Shown here piece by piece: positions 45,401 to 56,469 of a stretch of 64,000 nucleotides of DNA. This stretch comes from Holothuria scabra (taxonomy: Eukaryota > Echinodermata > Holothuroidea > Aspidochirotida > Holothuriidae). Positions within the stretch are counted from its first letter, which is position 1, and each line of letters opens with the position of its first letter. The notes beneath the pieces were generated by a model, which saw only the letters and a list, made by a program, of their open reading frames with translations, ran no database searches and was not told the DNA's origin. The position numbers were made by a program, and so were the translations under genes. The stretch lies in the NCBI GenBank assembly GCA_037179385.1, contig CM074180.1, positions 27,943,455 to 28,007,454 on the forward strand, read 5' to 3'.

Positions 45401-48400
45401 GGTTGGAAACTGGGCTGTAAAACTCCATCTAATTACCTAACCTAACCTATGTTGAAGGTATGAGCCTTCTGCATCATTGATGCTCTACAGAAGTTGTACA
45501 TAGTGTCGTGAGTTTGGACACAAACTGTGTCAGATGAATTCTCTACAATAGCTTTTCTTCTATCAATTGTATTTAATATTCACAATGATCTTACTCGTTC
45601 AATTAAATCCATTGCAGCACAAAAATTCCACCAGCTTTACAGTTTTTGCCTGAATAAAATGACCCACACAATATTTGCCACAAGTAAATTCATAGGATCC
45701 ATTCAAGTTAGTGTACCACAGATGAACTACTGTAACTTTTAAGTACAGTACTTGTATGATCCCTCCATTCTTATCTTGGTTAAGAGTGAGATTTTTTGGT
45801 TTCGATGATAAGAGAAACCAATGCAATCATGATGGCGTATGTGTGTATGTATGTATGTATGTGTGTGTGTGTGTGCATGTGTGTGTGTATGTGTGTGTGT
45901 TTGTGACACTTTGCTAGTTAACACGATATCTCAAGATAGGAATGTGCGACAGTTTTCAAACTTGGTTCATAGATGCGCCGTATTGAGAGGAAGAACCCTA
46001 TTGTTTTTGGTGGAGGTCAAAGGTCACTTGGGGTCACCAGGGGTCAAAGTCTAAAAACCTTGTTAACACAATATCTCAAGATAGGAAGCTTGGATAGATT
46101 TCATATTTGGTATGTGGACGCGTTATAGTCAGTAGATGGTCCCTATTGTTTTTGGGGTAGTTCAAAGGTCATCTGGGGTCACCAGGGGTCAATGCCTGAA
46201 AATCTTGTTAACACGATATCTCAAGGTAGAAAGCTTGAATAGATTTCATATCTAGTATGTGGATGTGTTATGGTCAGGAGATGGTCCCTGTTGTTTTTGG
46301 TGGAGGTCAAAGGTCATCTGGGGTCATCAGGGGTCAACGCCTGTAAATCTTGTTAACAGGATATCTCAAGATAGGAAGCTTGGATAGATTTCATATTTGG
46401 TATATGGATGCATTATAGTCAGTAGATGGTCCCAATTGTTTTTGGTGGGGGTCAAAGGTCACCTGGGGTCACCAGGGGTCAACACCTGAAAATCTTGTTA
46501 ACACAACATCTCAAGGTAGAAAGCTTGAATAGATTTCATATTTAGTATGTGGATGTGTTATGGTCAGGAGATGGTCCCTTTTGTTTTTGGTGGAGGTCAA
46601 AGGTCATCTGGGGTCATCAGGGGTCAAAGTATGCAAACATTGTTAATGCGATATCTCAAGGTAGGAAACTTGGATAGATTTCATATTTGGTATGTTGATG
46701 CATTATAGTCAGAAGATAGTCCCTGCTGTTTTTGGCGTAGGTCAAAGGTCATCTGGGGTCACTGGGGGTCAAAGTCTGAAAATCTCGTTTACACAATATC
46801 TCAAGATAGAAAGCTTGGATAGATTTCATATCTGGTATGTGAATGCGTTAGAGTTAGAAGATGGTTCCTATAGTTTTCGGGGTAGGTCAAAGGTCATCTG
46901 GGGTCACCAGCTGTCAACGTCTGAAAATCTTGTTAACACAATATCTCAAGGTAGAAAGCTTGAATACATGTCATATTTAGTATGTGGATGTGTTATGGTC
47001 AGGAGGTGGTCCCTATTGTTTTTGGTCAGGAGGTCATTTGGGGTCATCAGGGGTCAAAGTATGAAAACCTTGTTAAATGCGATATCTCAAGGTAGGAAAC
47101 TTGGATAGATTTCATATTTGGTATGTGGATGCGTCATAGTCAGTAAATGATCCCTACGGCTTTTGGCAGAGGTCAAAGGTCATCTGAGGTCACCAGGGGT
47201 CAAAGTCTGAAAACCTTTTTAAATTTGATCTCTCAAGAAAGCTGTTTGTCCATTTGTCTGTCTGTTGTTTGTCATTCTAGCTATGTATGGCTTTTATGGA
47301 GGTCAAAAGGTCATCTGGAATGACAAAATTATTTTGAACATGCTAGTATAACATTTGAATGAGAAGATAAGGGTGCATGATGGCACTCTTTGAAACGGAA
47401 CATTTATGTATCATCGAAACCTCAATGCATTTTTGCATTCTGGTTCATGTTTATTGCTGTAATGGTCAACATTATTTCGTAATTTCTTTTTAAATAACAG
47501 ATTTATGACAGTGCCATCCATCAAAATTTGTCTTTTGATGACAAAACATGGAGTGAAGCAGCTGAAGATGGCAACACATCTATTGGTGAGTCCAAGTGTG
47601 GGTAGCTCTGGTTGCCCAGCACCCAAATGCACTGTCCTGCCCTTCACAGATTTCCACAAACTGAAGTGAACTGTTGCGAAAAATGTGATATTTTGATCGT
47701 ATTCCAAGAATATGTGTGCACTATAACCTTGCAATAGAAACTTTACAATGCTGATGTCAAAGCAAAAATTAAACATAACAGGAGCAATCCTGAACAAACT
47801 AAAAATTATACATGCACGTAAAGAAAAAAACTGGATAAAACTACTATGCTAGGTCAAAAATGGCAGTTGCAAATTTCAATCAAAGCCACCTACCAACAAG
47901 ACATTGACCCCCTCTTTCCTTTCCACCCTGCCCTGAGGACAGTATTACACACTGACTGCTGTCAAGCGTTAAATATATAATGCGACTTTTACTATGCAGA
48001 ACCATAGTGCTAGACCAGAGGTAGGGCTCAACGGAACTGCTCTGGCCCGAGACCAGTGGTTTTTGTGTTGGGATAGTTTTAATTCTGCACAAATTGCCAG
48101 AGGATATCACTTGTCAAAAAGTTATTAAAGTCATTGAAAGTGGCACAAAATTAACTGTGAAAATTATTGTGCTTTGTAATGTGTATTTTCTATTTTCATG
48201 TGTTTCCATCAACAAGTTTCAAACATTTTTGGGACAATGTTTTCATTCAAAAACAAGAGCCAGTTCCACAATAAAAACATTCAGAAATAGCCCTACTAGA
48301 TGAATTCCTACCAACTCTTTGACAAAACACCAACCATTTACAGTATGCACAGCGTATATTTTGCGGTATATAAGTGCAATTACGTGATGACATGTGTATG

Positions 48401-51400
48401 TAAGGTATGTTTCTGTATGCGTGAGTGTATGTTTGTGACAGCTTAAAAAGGTAAATTGGAGTAGTTTCAAAATTAGAACCGTACATAGATTCCATATTAT
48501 GGCTTCATCGATAATTGGGTTGCATCATTCTTACCTTAGTACAGATTGCCTTACAATTCAAAACAAAGTAAAATTATTGTCTTGTATTTTTGTACTCAAC
48601 AGAAACTGACCCAGTAAATGTAAATAAGAAGATAAAGTTGGATGAACGCATACTAAGGCTGGACAACCTCATTGTTGAAATAAGCAATAAGAGAAAAGTT
48701 ACTCCAGCACAACTGTCTCTGCAACTTGCAAAGTTATTGAAGTTAAAAAGGAAAGCAAGTGTAAGTATCGGGTGATGTTTTGATTGATCTACTACTGAAA
48801 AAATGCAACACTTCAGTTGGTTCTTGATTACTTTTGAACTATTTTGAAACTTGTGTCAAAGGTGAAGGGATGGTGTGTGCACATGTACCAAGAAATACAT
48901 GTAATGCATTGTGGCAGTCCTTTGAAAATACAACTTCTGTAAACAGAAAAGTGGATCTACTTTGCCCCTGATGAGCTCTTTTTGATCCCTACTGTAGGGA
49001 AAATCCCTACTTTCAGTTCTTGCCCCTGGCCAGCTTCTAATAGCATCATGGCCAGAGGTAGAGAATGCCCTAACTCTTACCCTCCACTTGTCAATTGTAG
49101 GTGTGCCATCCTGAGGAGAATGTTAATGCTCCTTTGGTGACATCAAAAAAGGCTTGGTTGACTCTGATTTCTTTTTTTCTTTTGATGCGAGAACCTATGA
49201 CATTGTTACAGTGGTGATAATTGTTCTGAAGGAGTTGTGACTGCTGCAATGGGGTCACAGTGGTCATAGACACATTTACATCAGGAGGTGGCATGGAGGA
49301 GTACTCCAACAGTTTTGGAGACCTGCAGCCATAGTAGTCATGACATGGCAGTAGTTGTGACTAGAGCTTCTCATTTTCAGTGAATTCACTATCTGGTTTA
49401 ACAGATTTTATTATCTGATGGGTAACCAAGTTACTGAAAATGACTTCTTGTTATGTACAGCACATTAACATGGTAAAAGGTTCATTGACTGGGTAACTGG
49501 CCAATTGGTCAGTTAACTGGTGTTCCAAATAATAGATACAGTCCTAGTTGTTACTCCTATGATAATGTCATAGCTGAGTAGCTGACAAAGGAATAATTTT
49601 GAACTGTCAAATAGTAGTTTCTCAACATGTTTTAGACAACAGAATACTTTTATTCTGAGTCTAACTATACGCCGCTCAATGGTTGAATTGCCATACCAGA
49701 TATGCTGAGGAATAACTGTGATTTAATGAAAGGAGACATAACTGATTGGAGGAATTTGTCAGAAGTGAAAAGTTGTGTGACAACTTTCTATTGAATTCTG
49801 CAAAAAAAACACAAATGCAAACAGTTAAAACATATGGTCGACATGCTTCTTTTGACAACACTGAAAGTTTCGTAGGTTCCAATTCCGTGGAAGGTTGAGT
49901 CCTTTCAGACTTGATGCATTTAGTTTTGGGGGTTAATTCTCAGTGTATTGATAAAAGTCAATTGTAATAATTCTGCAACTGGAGTTACTCTCCAGGGGAG
50001 AAATAAGACTTAATGGAAATGGAAAGCCCTTAAACAGGCCTGGTTTAGAGCCAGAAGAAATAGATTTCAAATACAGTCTTTGTTTGATGTAGACAGGTTT
50101 CCCATGCCACTTAGAAAAAAAAAAGGAAACTCTGGAAATGTCCAGAATTCTAATGTGGTCTGTAAAATCTTGCAAATGAAGAAGTTAGTTCCGGAAAAGC
50201 TGCCATAGATTTTGAAATTTGAAACCTTACACTATCAATAGTTGCCATCATGTTTAGTATTTGTCTATGGTGGATGAATCTGTAAAAGTACAAATTATGT
50301 GGTGAATGTGTTATGCATGAAATTCTTTATATTTCTGGTACTAAATATTACCTTTTTAGTCTTCAAAGTTCTAGAAATTATTCAATTTCAGTTCTTTAAA
50401 AATGTGACAACTACATGTAAAACACTTTAAGCTGAAGTAAACATAAATAACTTAGTATTAGAATTGAAGGTAATGATGTAATGAAACTAACTGTATCAAT
50501 GAAAGAGAACTTCTGCAAGTGCATGGCTTGTGTTTCCTGCAGCTCTAAGGTTGATGGCTTCACAGTTTACTTATTTCTCTTTCAGGCCGTGTATCTACAG
50601 CAGATAGAACATAAAGCCACCAAGATCCACAGGTTACCAATCTCAGAACAAAGTAAGCTACTTTTGAAAAAGTGTGTTGAAGATATTATTGTAGACTTTG
50701 GACAATATTCACTAAAACTGCTTATGTACAAACACTTTAGAAAACCTGAATTATGAAATGCATTTTCTTTAGGCCTAGTTGTTATGAAAGTAAATTTTTT
50801 AATATTTCAGTTAACATTATACAAGCTTAGAAATTTTGTAAACTACAAAAATTTGTAGCAATACTGCAAAGTCAAGCTGTATCAAGGAGCTTTACATCAT
50901 GTTTGTCGGCATCTATTACTTGACAAAAACAGTGCCTGTCATTTTAATGATTAGAGACGATGTGATTGGTTTAAAATAAGGTTGCACAAACTGCAACCGT
51001 CCACACTATTGGCTAATGTGCATTTATTATATTAACTCTTTGTATCTTTAACAATTGCATAAGTTGTTTATTGGAATACCACATAAGAAAATCCTTATGC
51101 AACTTGTAGGTACTTTGCCTAAAGAAACTTTATCAAATGTTAGTTAATCCCACACCAAAAATCTTTGTGACATGTTGAGTTTTTCAAGTGATTGTAATAT
51201 TATAATTGATGTCATGAGTAGTGATTGAATGACAGATGAGTCCCACACCTCTGACAAATTCCACCAGCAAAATTCTGGATTAGTCAAGTCCTCCAACTAA
51301 ATATTAGGAATTTTTGCAGTTGAGGAATAGTCAGGTGAGCATAAATCTGGGAGGGCAGTCTTGGGGCATTGTGTGGGAACCATAGGTAAACAGAATCTAA

Positions 51401-53275
51401 CAATTGACAAAATTTAAGCACTGGACAGTGTCATAAGTTGAGTGGTAACCCCTATACCATGTTAAAGTCAGATGCTGGAACAAATGCCGTTCTTTTTCAT
51501 AAATGTACTCTTTCCCCTTTTCAAACTTGTGGGGAAAAGTTAGCCTTTTGAAACATTATGTTGTGTGTATTCTGATACTTGCCAACTGTTTCATTTTGAG
51601 CAGAACTGCTCCATTTTCTGAACTTTGAAACCCATAAAAATCAGAATATTCCATCCTTCCAGCTTTTAGTATTTCCAATAAACAAACACAAAAAATGCAG
51701 AATTCTGAATGTTTTGAACATCACTGTTTTCTAGGATTGCTCTGTTGGCCCGTACGTATTCTCCTGAAACATAGACATAAGTTGGTCTCACATAACACGT
51801 GCAAGAACTATTTCTGTTTTATATAACTTAGTACTTTTCAGTATCATTAAACTTTGGTCAGCTGATGAAGTAGGTACATACATGTCATGGCATAAAAAAA
51901 CATACTTTTTCTTATTTCACTTTCTCTTTTAGCTCGAACAAAGTACTCTGAAAGACTAGAAGAAAATTGTATGGCATTGAATTCTACATCCAAGGTATAG
52001 TACAAACTGTTAAAGTGTATCTCAAGTCAAAACAATGCAAACATATATATTTAACAGCATGAAAAATGACTTGTGACAGTCCCACTCTCATCTCCTTATT
52101 CACAAATTATTGCACAATGGAAAATTTGTTGTTGTAAGTGAATAAATTTCAACATTTTACATCTCTGCTCAAGAATGTCCCATGAAGATGGGAGTTGACT
52201 GTTTGAATTCATTTTTCATGCTGTTTATTATATATTTTTGGAATTTTCTTGACTTTAGGTACTCTTTAATGACAAAACTTGTCAAACTCAGTGGGTAGCA
52301 AAGCATTTGCAACATGGCAGCCATGGGACTTATTTCTGTTATGCTGAAAGGGCTGCAAGGAATTTTGTATCAGATATTTTGTTACAAGAAAACATGCAGT
52401 ATGTACATCATGGTAGAAAGCATTTCTTCCATTCATAGTCAAATAATTCAATTGCTAATACACTATTAGAAAATGGGAGTTTTCAGAACAATGTGGATAT
52501 TCTGCATCATTTTGAATATGCATTTCTAGCTCTTCTGGCAAAAAAAGTAACAGAAGGATTTTGCATTAGCATGAAGTGTGGATATTGTTTACTCCTTCAA
52601 CTTCCACACAGTGTGTATATCAGAGGGGGAGTTAGGAAAGGCCAGTTAGGGCTTCCTTGCTTTTTTGAAATTGATGTGCCCATAAATGGGAGGAACTATA
52701 TCTGCTTCCAACTTTAGGAAAAAACTTGCAAGCCTGTGCAACCAAAAGAAGACCACTTACTTGGAGGGTGCTGCTCACAATTTGGGTTACATGAGCTCAC
52801 AATATTTTTGAAAATTGTTTAAAAACTTTACAACCTCCTGTGAGCTCTGTGAGCAACATTATTCCATTTGGTGACCTTCCTTAAGTCCCAGGAGGTCTCA
52901 AGGACTTGTAAAAGCTCTTAAGCTTTGGTTACACAGTGGATTCCCAGTTCAAGAAAATGTCTTTCCTAGTGAGACTTTTATTTTGCTTTGCAGTCTCTTC
53001 CTGTGACAGAGGACAAGATGAGTCGTATTGATGCAGCCTTCCAACAGTCCAGTGAAATGGCTCATAGCAAAACCAACAGGGTCATCCAGAAACCCTTGAA
53101 AGATGAAGCAGTGCTAGCCTCATCAGTAACCCCTCTAAAGAGAAGACTTAAGGAGGATGTGACCCCTGAAACCAATATTCCAGAAGATGGGGCGACAACA
53201 CGAAAGATAAGACATGAGCACCCTATCACTAGATACCATGTTAAATCTCAAAAGTGGAAAAAGGAGTCATTATAG
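39277..53275 (+). CDS. NSL1-type MIS12 kinetochore complex subunit (gene span, six coding exons)
   Basis: Exons 39277-39417, 47501-47585, 48603-48760, 50586-50652, 51933-51994 and 52994-53275 join with matching phases (0, 1, 0, 1, 0) into 264 codons; human NSL1 is 281. The recognised features are RVKISCRS near the start (compare RVRCTSKR), IYDSAIHQNLSFDDKTWSEA (compare FESAVQENISINGQAWQEA) and LDNLIVEISNKRK (compare DEIIVDIATKRK). The C-terminus is basic (RYHVKSQKWKKESL), like the NSL1 tail that contacts SPC24/SPC25. NSL1 sits with MIS12, PMF1 and DSN1 at the kinetochore and links centromeric chromatin to the NDC80 complex; this role is by family. Intron 1 is 8.1 kb and packed with mobile elements. 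No database search was possible. Confidence 0.85.
39593..40705 (-). mobile_element. Young LINE copy 1, minus strand, 5' truncated
   Basis: AGTATA flanks both sides (39587-39592, 40706-40711). Read on the minus strand it starts CADWINSWLHGRSQRV, has FADDTKLYRKI, continues to HRVVNEWNCLPDWVV and ends with a (TTATG)n tail. Across their common length it is nearly identical to 42325-43437 on the other strand. The frame is open across the copy, but it lacks the endonuclease and most of the reverse transcriptase. Confidence 0.88.
40914..41125. mobile_element. 212 bp fold-back element
   Basis: CGTTTGGTCTACCCCC at the left and GGGGGTAGACCAAACG at the right are exact inverted copies. The arms stay similar inward (TGTCACATGA..., CAAATGACG/TGATTTGG centre). 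It sits within the old LINE. Confidence 0.8.
41218..43437 (+). mobile_element. Young LINE copy 2, plus strand, 5' truncated
   Basis: It encodes IDWAARLSHLGPAEAW (linker) through SKAPGPDGVHPAIL, NYRPVSLTSVVCK, YLDFSKAFDKVP, GVLQGSVLGPLLF and SKFADDTKLY to the C-terminus at 43315, then a 3' UTR and a TTATG repeat tail (43418-43437). The endonuclease is absent. It is 2.2 kb and recent, as its match to copy 1 is very high. Confidence 0.9.
41227..43315 (+). pseudogene. Young LINE reverse transcriptase, two breaks
   Basis: The frame is interrupted by TAG at 41638-41640 and shifts near 42125-42140, just before QHGFLPSRSCVTNLL. From there to the stop (43313-43315) it is open, including the FADD catalytic motif. 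It lacks the N-terminal endonuclease, so it could not move by itself. Confidence 0.85.
43909..45189. other. NSL1-type intron 1 sequence; nothing recognised
   Basis: No exon was supported. A frame at 44487 has no domain or splice support. Confidence 0.5.
45190..45450 (+). mobile_element. tRNA-derived SINE
   Basis: The head has an A-box-like TGGTAAAGTGGTTAGAG (45211) and an anticodon stem-loop CAGA-CTTGCAG-TCTG (45231-45245, anticodon TGC). A weak B box follows at GAGTTGGAGTTC. The body includes ATGGACCCTACTGCCA, AACCAATTGGTTGGAAAC and TAAAACTCCATCTAATTACC, with a CTAACCTAACCTA tail. Fragments lie at 34862, 55040 and 59735. The B box and acceptor stem are too poor for a working tRNA. Confidence 0.7.
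45795..45905. repeat. Satellite leader and TG/TATG microsatellite
   Basis: TTTCGATGATAAGAGAAACC, then GCAATCATGATGGCG, then TATG and TG repeats to about 45903. The same leader occurs at 34284. Confidence 0.75.
45906..47330 (+). repeat. Satellite array, about 145 bp monomer, with nuclear-receptor-type half-sites
   Basis: There are about nine full copies and a partial. Each has AACACGATATCTCAAGATAG, a GATAGATTTCATATTTGGTA block, a CCCTATTGTTTTTGG block, then GAGGTCAAAGGTCA and GGGGTCACCAGGGGTCAA. The AGGTCAAAGGTCA-type words fall near 46014, 46160, 46304, 46450, 46594, 46738, 46884, 47029 and 47169, a spacing of 140-146 bp. Two monomer types can be told apart (GGATAG...TATAGTCAG and GAATAG...TATGGTCAGGAG), and they mostly alternate. 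Open frames such as 46692-47108 only reflect the repeat. Confidence 0.85.
47501..47585 (+). CDS. NSL1-type exon 2
   Basis: The acceptor TTTTTAAATAACAG ends at 47500 and the donor TTG/GTGAGT begins at 47586. It encodes IYDSAIHQNLSFDDKTW and AAEDGNTSI. It begins about 170 bp after the end of the satellite array. Confidence 0.82.
48603..48760 (+). CDS. NSL1-type exon 3
   Basis: The acceptor TTGTACTCAACAG and donor AGT/GTAAGT are strong. It encodes TDPVNVNKKIKLDER, LDNLIVEISNKRK and a Leu/Lys-rich helix (LAKLLKLKRKAS). This is the most conserved part. Confidence 0.85.
48761..50585 (+). other. NSL1-type intron 3; nothing recognised
   Basis: GT-AG intron of 1825 bp. A minus-strand frame at 49091-49309 has no domain that I recognise. 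Confidence 0.6.
50586..50652 (+). CDS. NSL1-type exon 4
   Basis: The acceptor CTCTTTCAG is good. It encodes AVYLQQIEHKATKIHRLPIS. The donor is CAAA/GTAAGC at 50653. The frame stays open past the donor to 50756, but only splicing to exon 5 keeps phase with the remaining coding exons. Confidence 0.78.
51933..51994 (+). CDS. NSL1-type exon 5
   Basis: The acceptor TTCTCTTTTAG precedes TRTKYSERLEENCMALNS. The donor is AAG/GTATAG, weaker than the others. A MITE begins only 15 bp into the following intron. Confidence 0.75.
52010..52269. mobile_element. Palindromic MITE (copy 1) in the last NSL1-type intron
   Basis: TTAAAGTGTATCTCAAGTCA on the left is mirrored by TGACTTTAGGTACTCTTTAA on the right. 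The arms share GCATGAAAAATGA, AGTC..ACTC..CATC and ACATCTCTGCTCAAGAATG-type blocks. TTAA bounds both ends. It starts 15 bp after exon 5. Confidence 0.75.
52994..53275 (+). CDS. NSL1-type terminal exon
   Basis: The acceptor TTTTGCTTTGCAG is good. It encodes 93 residues starting SLPVTEDKMSRIDAAF, with a polar middle and the basic tail ITRYHVKSQKWKKESL, ending TAG at 53273-53275. Confidence 0.85.
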   Translation, partial: SLPVTEDKMSRIDAAFQQSSEMAHSKTNRVIQKPLKDEAVLASSVTPLKRRLKEDVTPETNIPEDGATTRKIRHEHPITRYHVKSQKWKKESL

Positions 53276-53899
53276 GCAGTTTATGTTCAAAGTAGCTTGG
53301 TGGTCATATTCTACCTATAGGTAGTTCTCAATACAAAGAAGATTAGAACTACACTTCCTTCTGCTGCCCTGAGGTATCAGATGATGTGCAAGGAATGTGG
53401 TTTTTGACCCATTACAAGACATATCCATTTTCCTACCCTCTGAATATCATTTAAAAGAGAGTTTTTATAGACCTGTCAACCTGCCTTGCTCAGAAATAGG
53501 GAGATTCCAGATTTTCAACCCAAAGAATAATGTGATTTGCAGGAAAAAGAAGGGTTTTGGAATTACTGTAAAATTGTGCATTCAAGCAACATGGTTTGAC
53601 TTTGGTTTAGAATCTAAGATAGCCTCTTTTTAGGGCATGATAATTTGTTGTACACATAAGTGCTAAGATCATGGTCATGTGATATTCAGAAGTATTATAC
53701 ACATGTTTTACTTCCAAATCTATACAGATTTGCTTGCATGACTCACCTTTTTTTTCACTTGTGCTTTTAAAATATGGCAGAATTTTAATAAGCTTGTAGT
53801 TGTTAAAGCATTCCTTTTTTTTTTCTAGTCTCATGAATTGCTGTTCATATTTTCACCAAGCATTTCAGTGCCATTTTGAAATGCCCACATGAAGTGCAG

Positions 53900-54115
53900 C
53901 TTAAAGTGTACCTCAAGTCAAAAAATTAAAAAAGATATACATTACATAAAAGAGCATGAAAAATGGATTCCAACAGTCCAACTCAAATCGTCGTAGGACA
54001 TTCCTGAGCTAAGATATAAAATGTTGCAGTTTATTTACCAACTTAAAATGATGCATTGTGCAATAATTTGTGATTTCATTGTCATAATTCTCAAATTACA
54101 ATTGTTGTTTTTCTT
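53900..54115. mobile_element. Palindromic MITE family, copy 2 (one arm)
   Basis: TTAAAGTGTACCTCAAGTCA, GAGCATGAAAAATGG, CAACAGTCCAACTC and GACATTCCTGAGCTAAGATA match the left arm of copy 1. It lies about 620 bp after the NSL1-type stop and may be part of its 3' UTR. Confidence 0.65.
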
Positions 54116-55039
54116 CCTGTAATCCAGGTTTTGGTATACACATGCAGAATCCGAAAACTTCAGTAAAGTGGTCAAAAGGGAAAATGACACAAACAAGATA
54201 TCAGAGGAGTCTGGCTTAGTATATTTCTCTGATTCCTGAAACTTGACATAATGTTGTACATTATTACATCAGGGTTATAGAATACACTAATAGGATACCG
54301 GCATCCCCAAGGCCTGTAAGTACACAATAATTAACCTAAGGTGCCAAGGATTGTAATTACCCTAATCTTCCTTTCATGAACTGACAAGACCAGCTCCCTA
54401 ATTGTTTGATTCAAAGTAGGATTTATGTTAGCTCTATACAACACACCCTCTTCAAGTCTAAACTTGGCGCATCAATAACTTCACATCTCTGCTGTCTTCA
54501 ACACCTACTTTTGTATGAACACTTGTTTAACACAATCTTTCACCTTCCATAGATCCTGATCTAGATTTTACTCTGTTTCTCAATCAAGTTTGGCAAAATC
54601 ATCTGGCACATTTGCCCAATGGGGTATTGTCGGTCATCTTTTTGATCCTGTTTGTCCTGTATAAGTAGTCATGGAATTTATCACATACAGCCCACTTCAA
54701 GCAAAGAACTTAGTTTTTAGTTAGTTGCAAATGACTTCTGAGGTCATTTAGATCAGAAGGTGATGCACGCCTGAGTTTCTCTCCGAAGGGAGTGTTATCT
54801 TCAAGATTAATTGCATGCTCAGCTTGGTTAGTACAACCTAAATCCAACTCGGTTGAAGTGGTCCCCACTGAAATGGTAATTTTGCATATTCCCCTTCCTG
54901 TTCATTGGTATAATCTTGTTGGATAAGCATAACCACTGTCTTCTCTGCTGACTATTCTGCAGTGAAGTACTTACACCACCTAGGCACCAACACTGCTGCA
55001 ATAGGTGTCCGTGGCATGACATAACTTTGGTTCCTGATT
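54116..55039. other. No gene seen
   Basis: Possibly further decayed retroelement sequence on the minus strand, but no motif could be fixed. Confidence 0.4.
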
Positions 55040-55132
55040 GACCACAACTGGAAAAAAGGCTGTGGTCAGCACAACTTGAACCAAGTGGTTGAAAACTGGG
55101 CCATAAAACTCTATCTCATTTAACCTAACCTT
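55040..55132 (+). mobile_element. SINE 3' fragment
   Basis: ACTGGAAAAAAGGCTGTGG, TTGAACCAAGTGGTTGAAAA and AAAACTCTATCTCATTTAAC match the 45190 SINE body and tail. Confidence 0.6.
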
Positions 55133-55279
55133 GATTGACCAAAGTAACCTTTACTTTGTTACAGTTTAGCATTTGACAGTTTTTGTACACTTGGTGTAAT
55201 TTTTACACCAACTGGCATACCTTTCTTAGTACATTTATCACTACAATATTGTGAGAAAGATTCCTTTTTATCTAGTATT

Positions 55280-56000
55280 AGGCACCTATAATTTGTAACC
55301 TCTCTTCAGTTTTAGCAGACCGTTTTTGATTCCCAGCTTTAATGGTACCATCAAAATCAAGTGGTTATCCCCTTCTTTCTTGGGTAGATCTTGATAAATC
55401 TTTTTGCAAGTGGGGTCTACATCTAAATAGTTTTCACCTATTTTCTCATTACTAACAGCTAAGCAGGTTTTGAAAACACCTGAATTTGTACTCACTAGTT
55501 ATGGATGTGTACCAGAATCCCTTCCATCTTTCACAACCAAAGCTGAAACATTACATGAAATTTCTATGCCCACAAAATTTGGGAGAAATCTAAGAGAAAT
55601 TTGGGTATACCCTAAATAAGGAATTCTTTCATTCCCTTCATGCCATACTTCCAAGCCAGTAATTGGTACCAATTTTCCATTCAATTTTTTACAGCCCCTC
55701 TGACAACAAAGTTACCTGTGAGCCACTGTTTAAAAGGCTTCATTATCAAGCATGCATGCCATGGTTGTCTTTGGACCAACCAATCCTTCAAGAATGTACA
55801 TACCCTCTGTGGTATCATGGCAGTGGCAGTTAACAGCTGGTTGGACGGAAGGTCGTCTCTTCTCGTCTCTCATTATGGATCAGATTAGCTTTCTGTCAAC
55901 TTATTTCAGGTCTGCCTCTTTATGGATGGCAATTTTACAAATGTGTCTAGGGTCTCCACAATTGAAACAAAAAACCGGTCGTGCATACTACTTGATGTCC
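55280..56000 (-). pseudogene. Ty3/gypsy-like gag zinc knuckle and protease remnant
   Basis: The minus strand has FCFNCGDPRHIC (about 55980-55940, a decayed zinc knuckle), then LVGPKTTMACMLD, then LVPITGLEVWHEGNERIPYL and ALVVKDGRD, ending near STNSGVF. The segment from ITGLEV to VVKD matches the retropepsin-like region of gypsy elements. Several stops occur (about 55725, 55500) and no reverse transcriptase is adjacent. It is dead. Confidence 0.5.
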
Positions 56001-56469
56001 ACCTTCGAAACTCAGGCTGACTATTAACCCCTTGTGCACAGTGAGTAGGTTCCTCAGAGGTTCTTGCTTGGTGGTTGTTTTCAAAGAAGCCCCGGAACTT
56101 AAAGGAAGATAAGCTCCCTCAAGCAGACTCATTCTGTCCTCCAGACTTTCTTTGTGCTGGTTTTTCTGATCCCTGGATTGTGGTTAAAAATTTGGATGAA
56201 GTTGGTCTTGCTCTTCCCTCACTACCATTCGTTATCTCTTTTTTTGGTCTTGTTCTTCATCATACCTTTGTACCTTGCTCAACAAGTGTATGTCACTGGA
56301 TGGTATGCTTTTCTTTTCTCTTCTGCTCGTAACCAATATTTTACAATACAAAGTGCTCATAATGAATTGTCCCAACTGTACAGCAGGTGCTTGCTCTGTT
56401 TTAAACCCCATTTCCTGGTCCCTTGTCCTATTTTCCATTAGAGTCACCAAATTTTGGGAAGATTTTTTT

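Noticed and set aside
45739..45924. His/Thr-rich frame on the minus strand
   Set aside because: Translation of the TG microsatellite.
46692..47108. 138-codon open frame in the satellite
   Set aside because: It is only the repeat unit read in one frame, with no start context or domain.
45906..47330. CRISPR-like array
   Set aside because: The whole 145 bp unit repeats without unique spacers, and the DNA is eukaryotic.
50653..50756. Open extension of NSL1-type exon 4
   Set aside because: The donor GTAAGC at 50653 and phase match to exon 5 favour splicing; the extension ends without connection to the conserved C-terminus.
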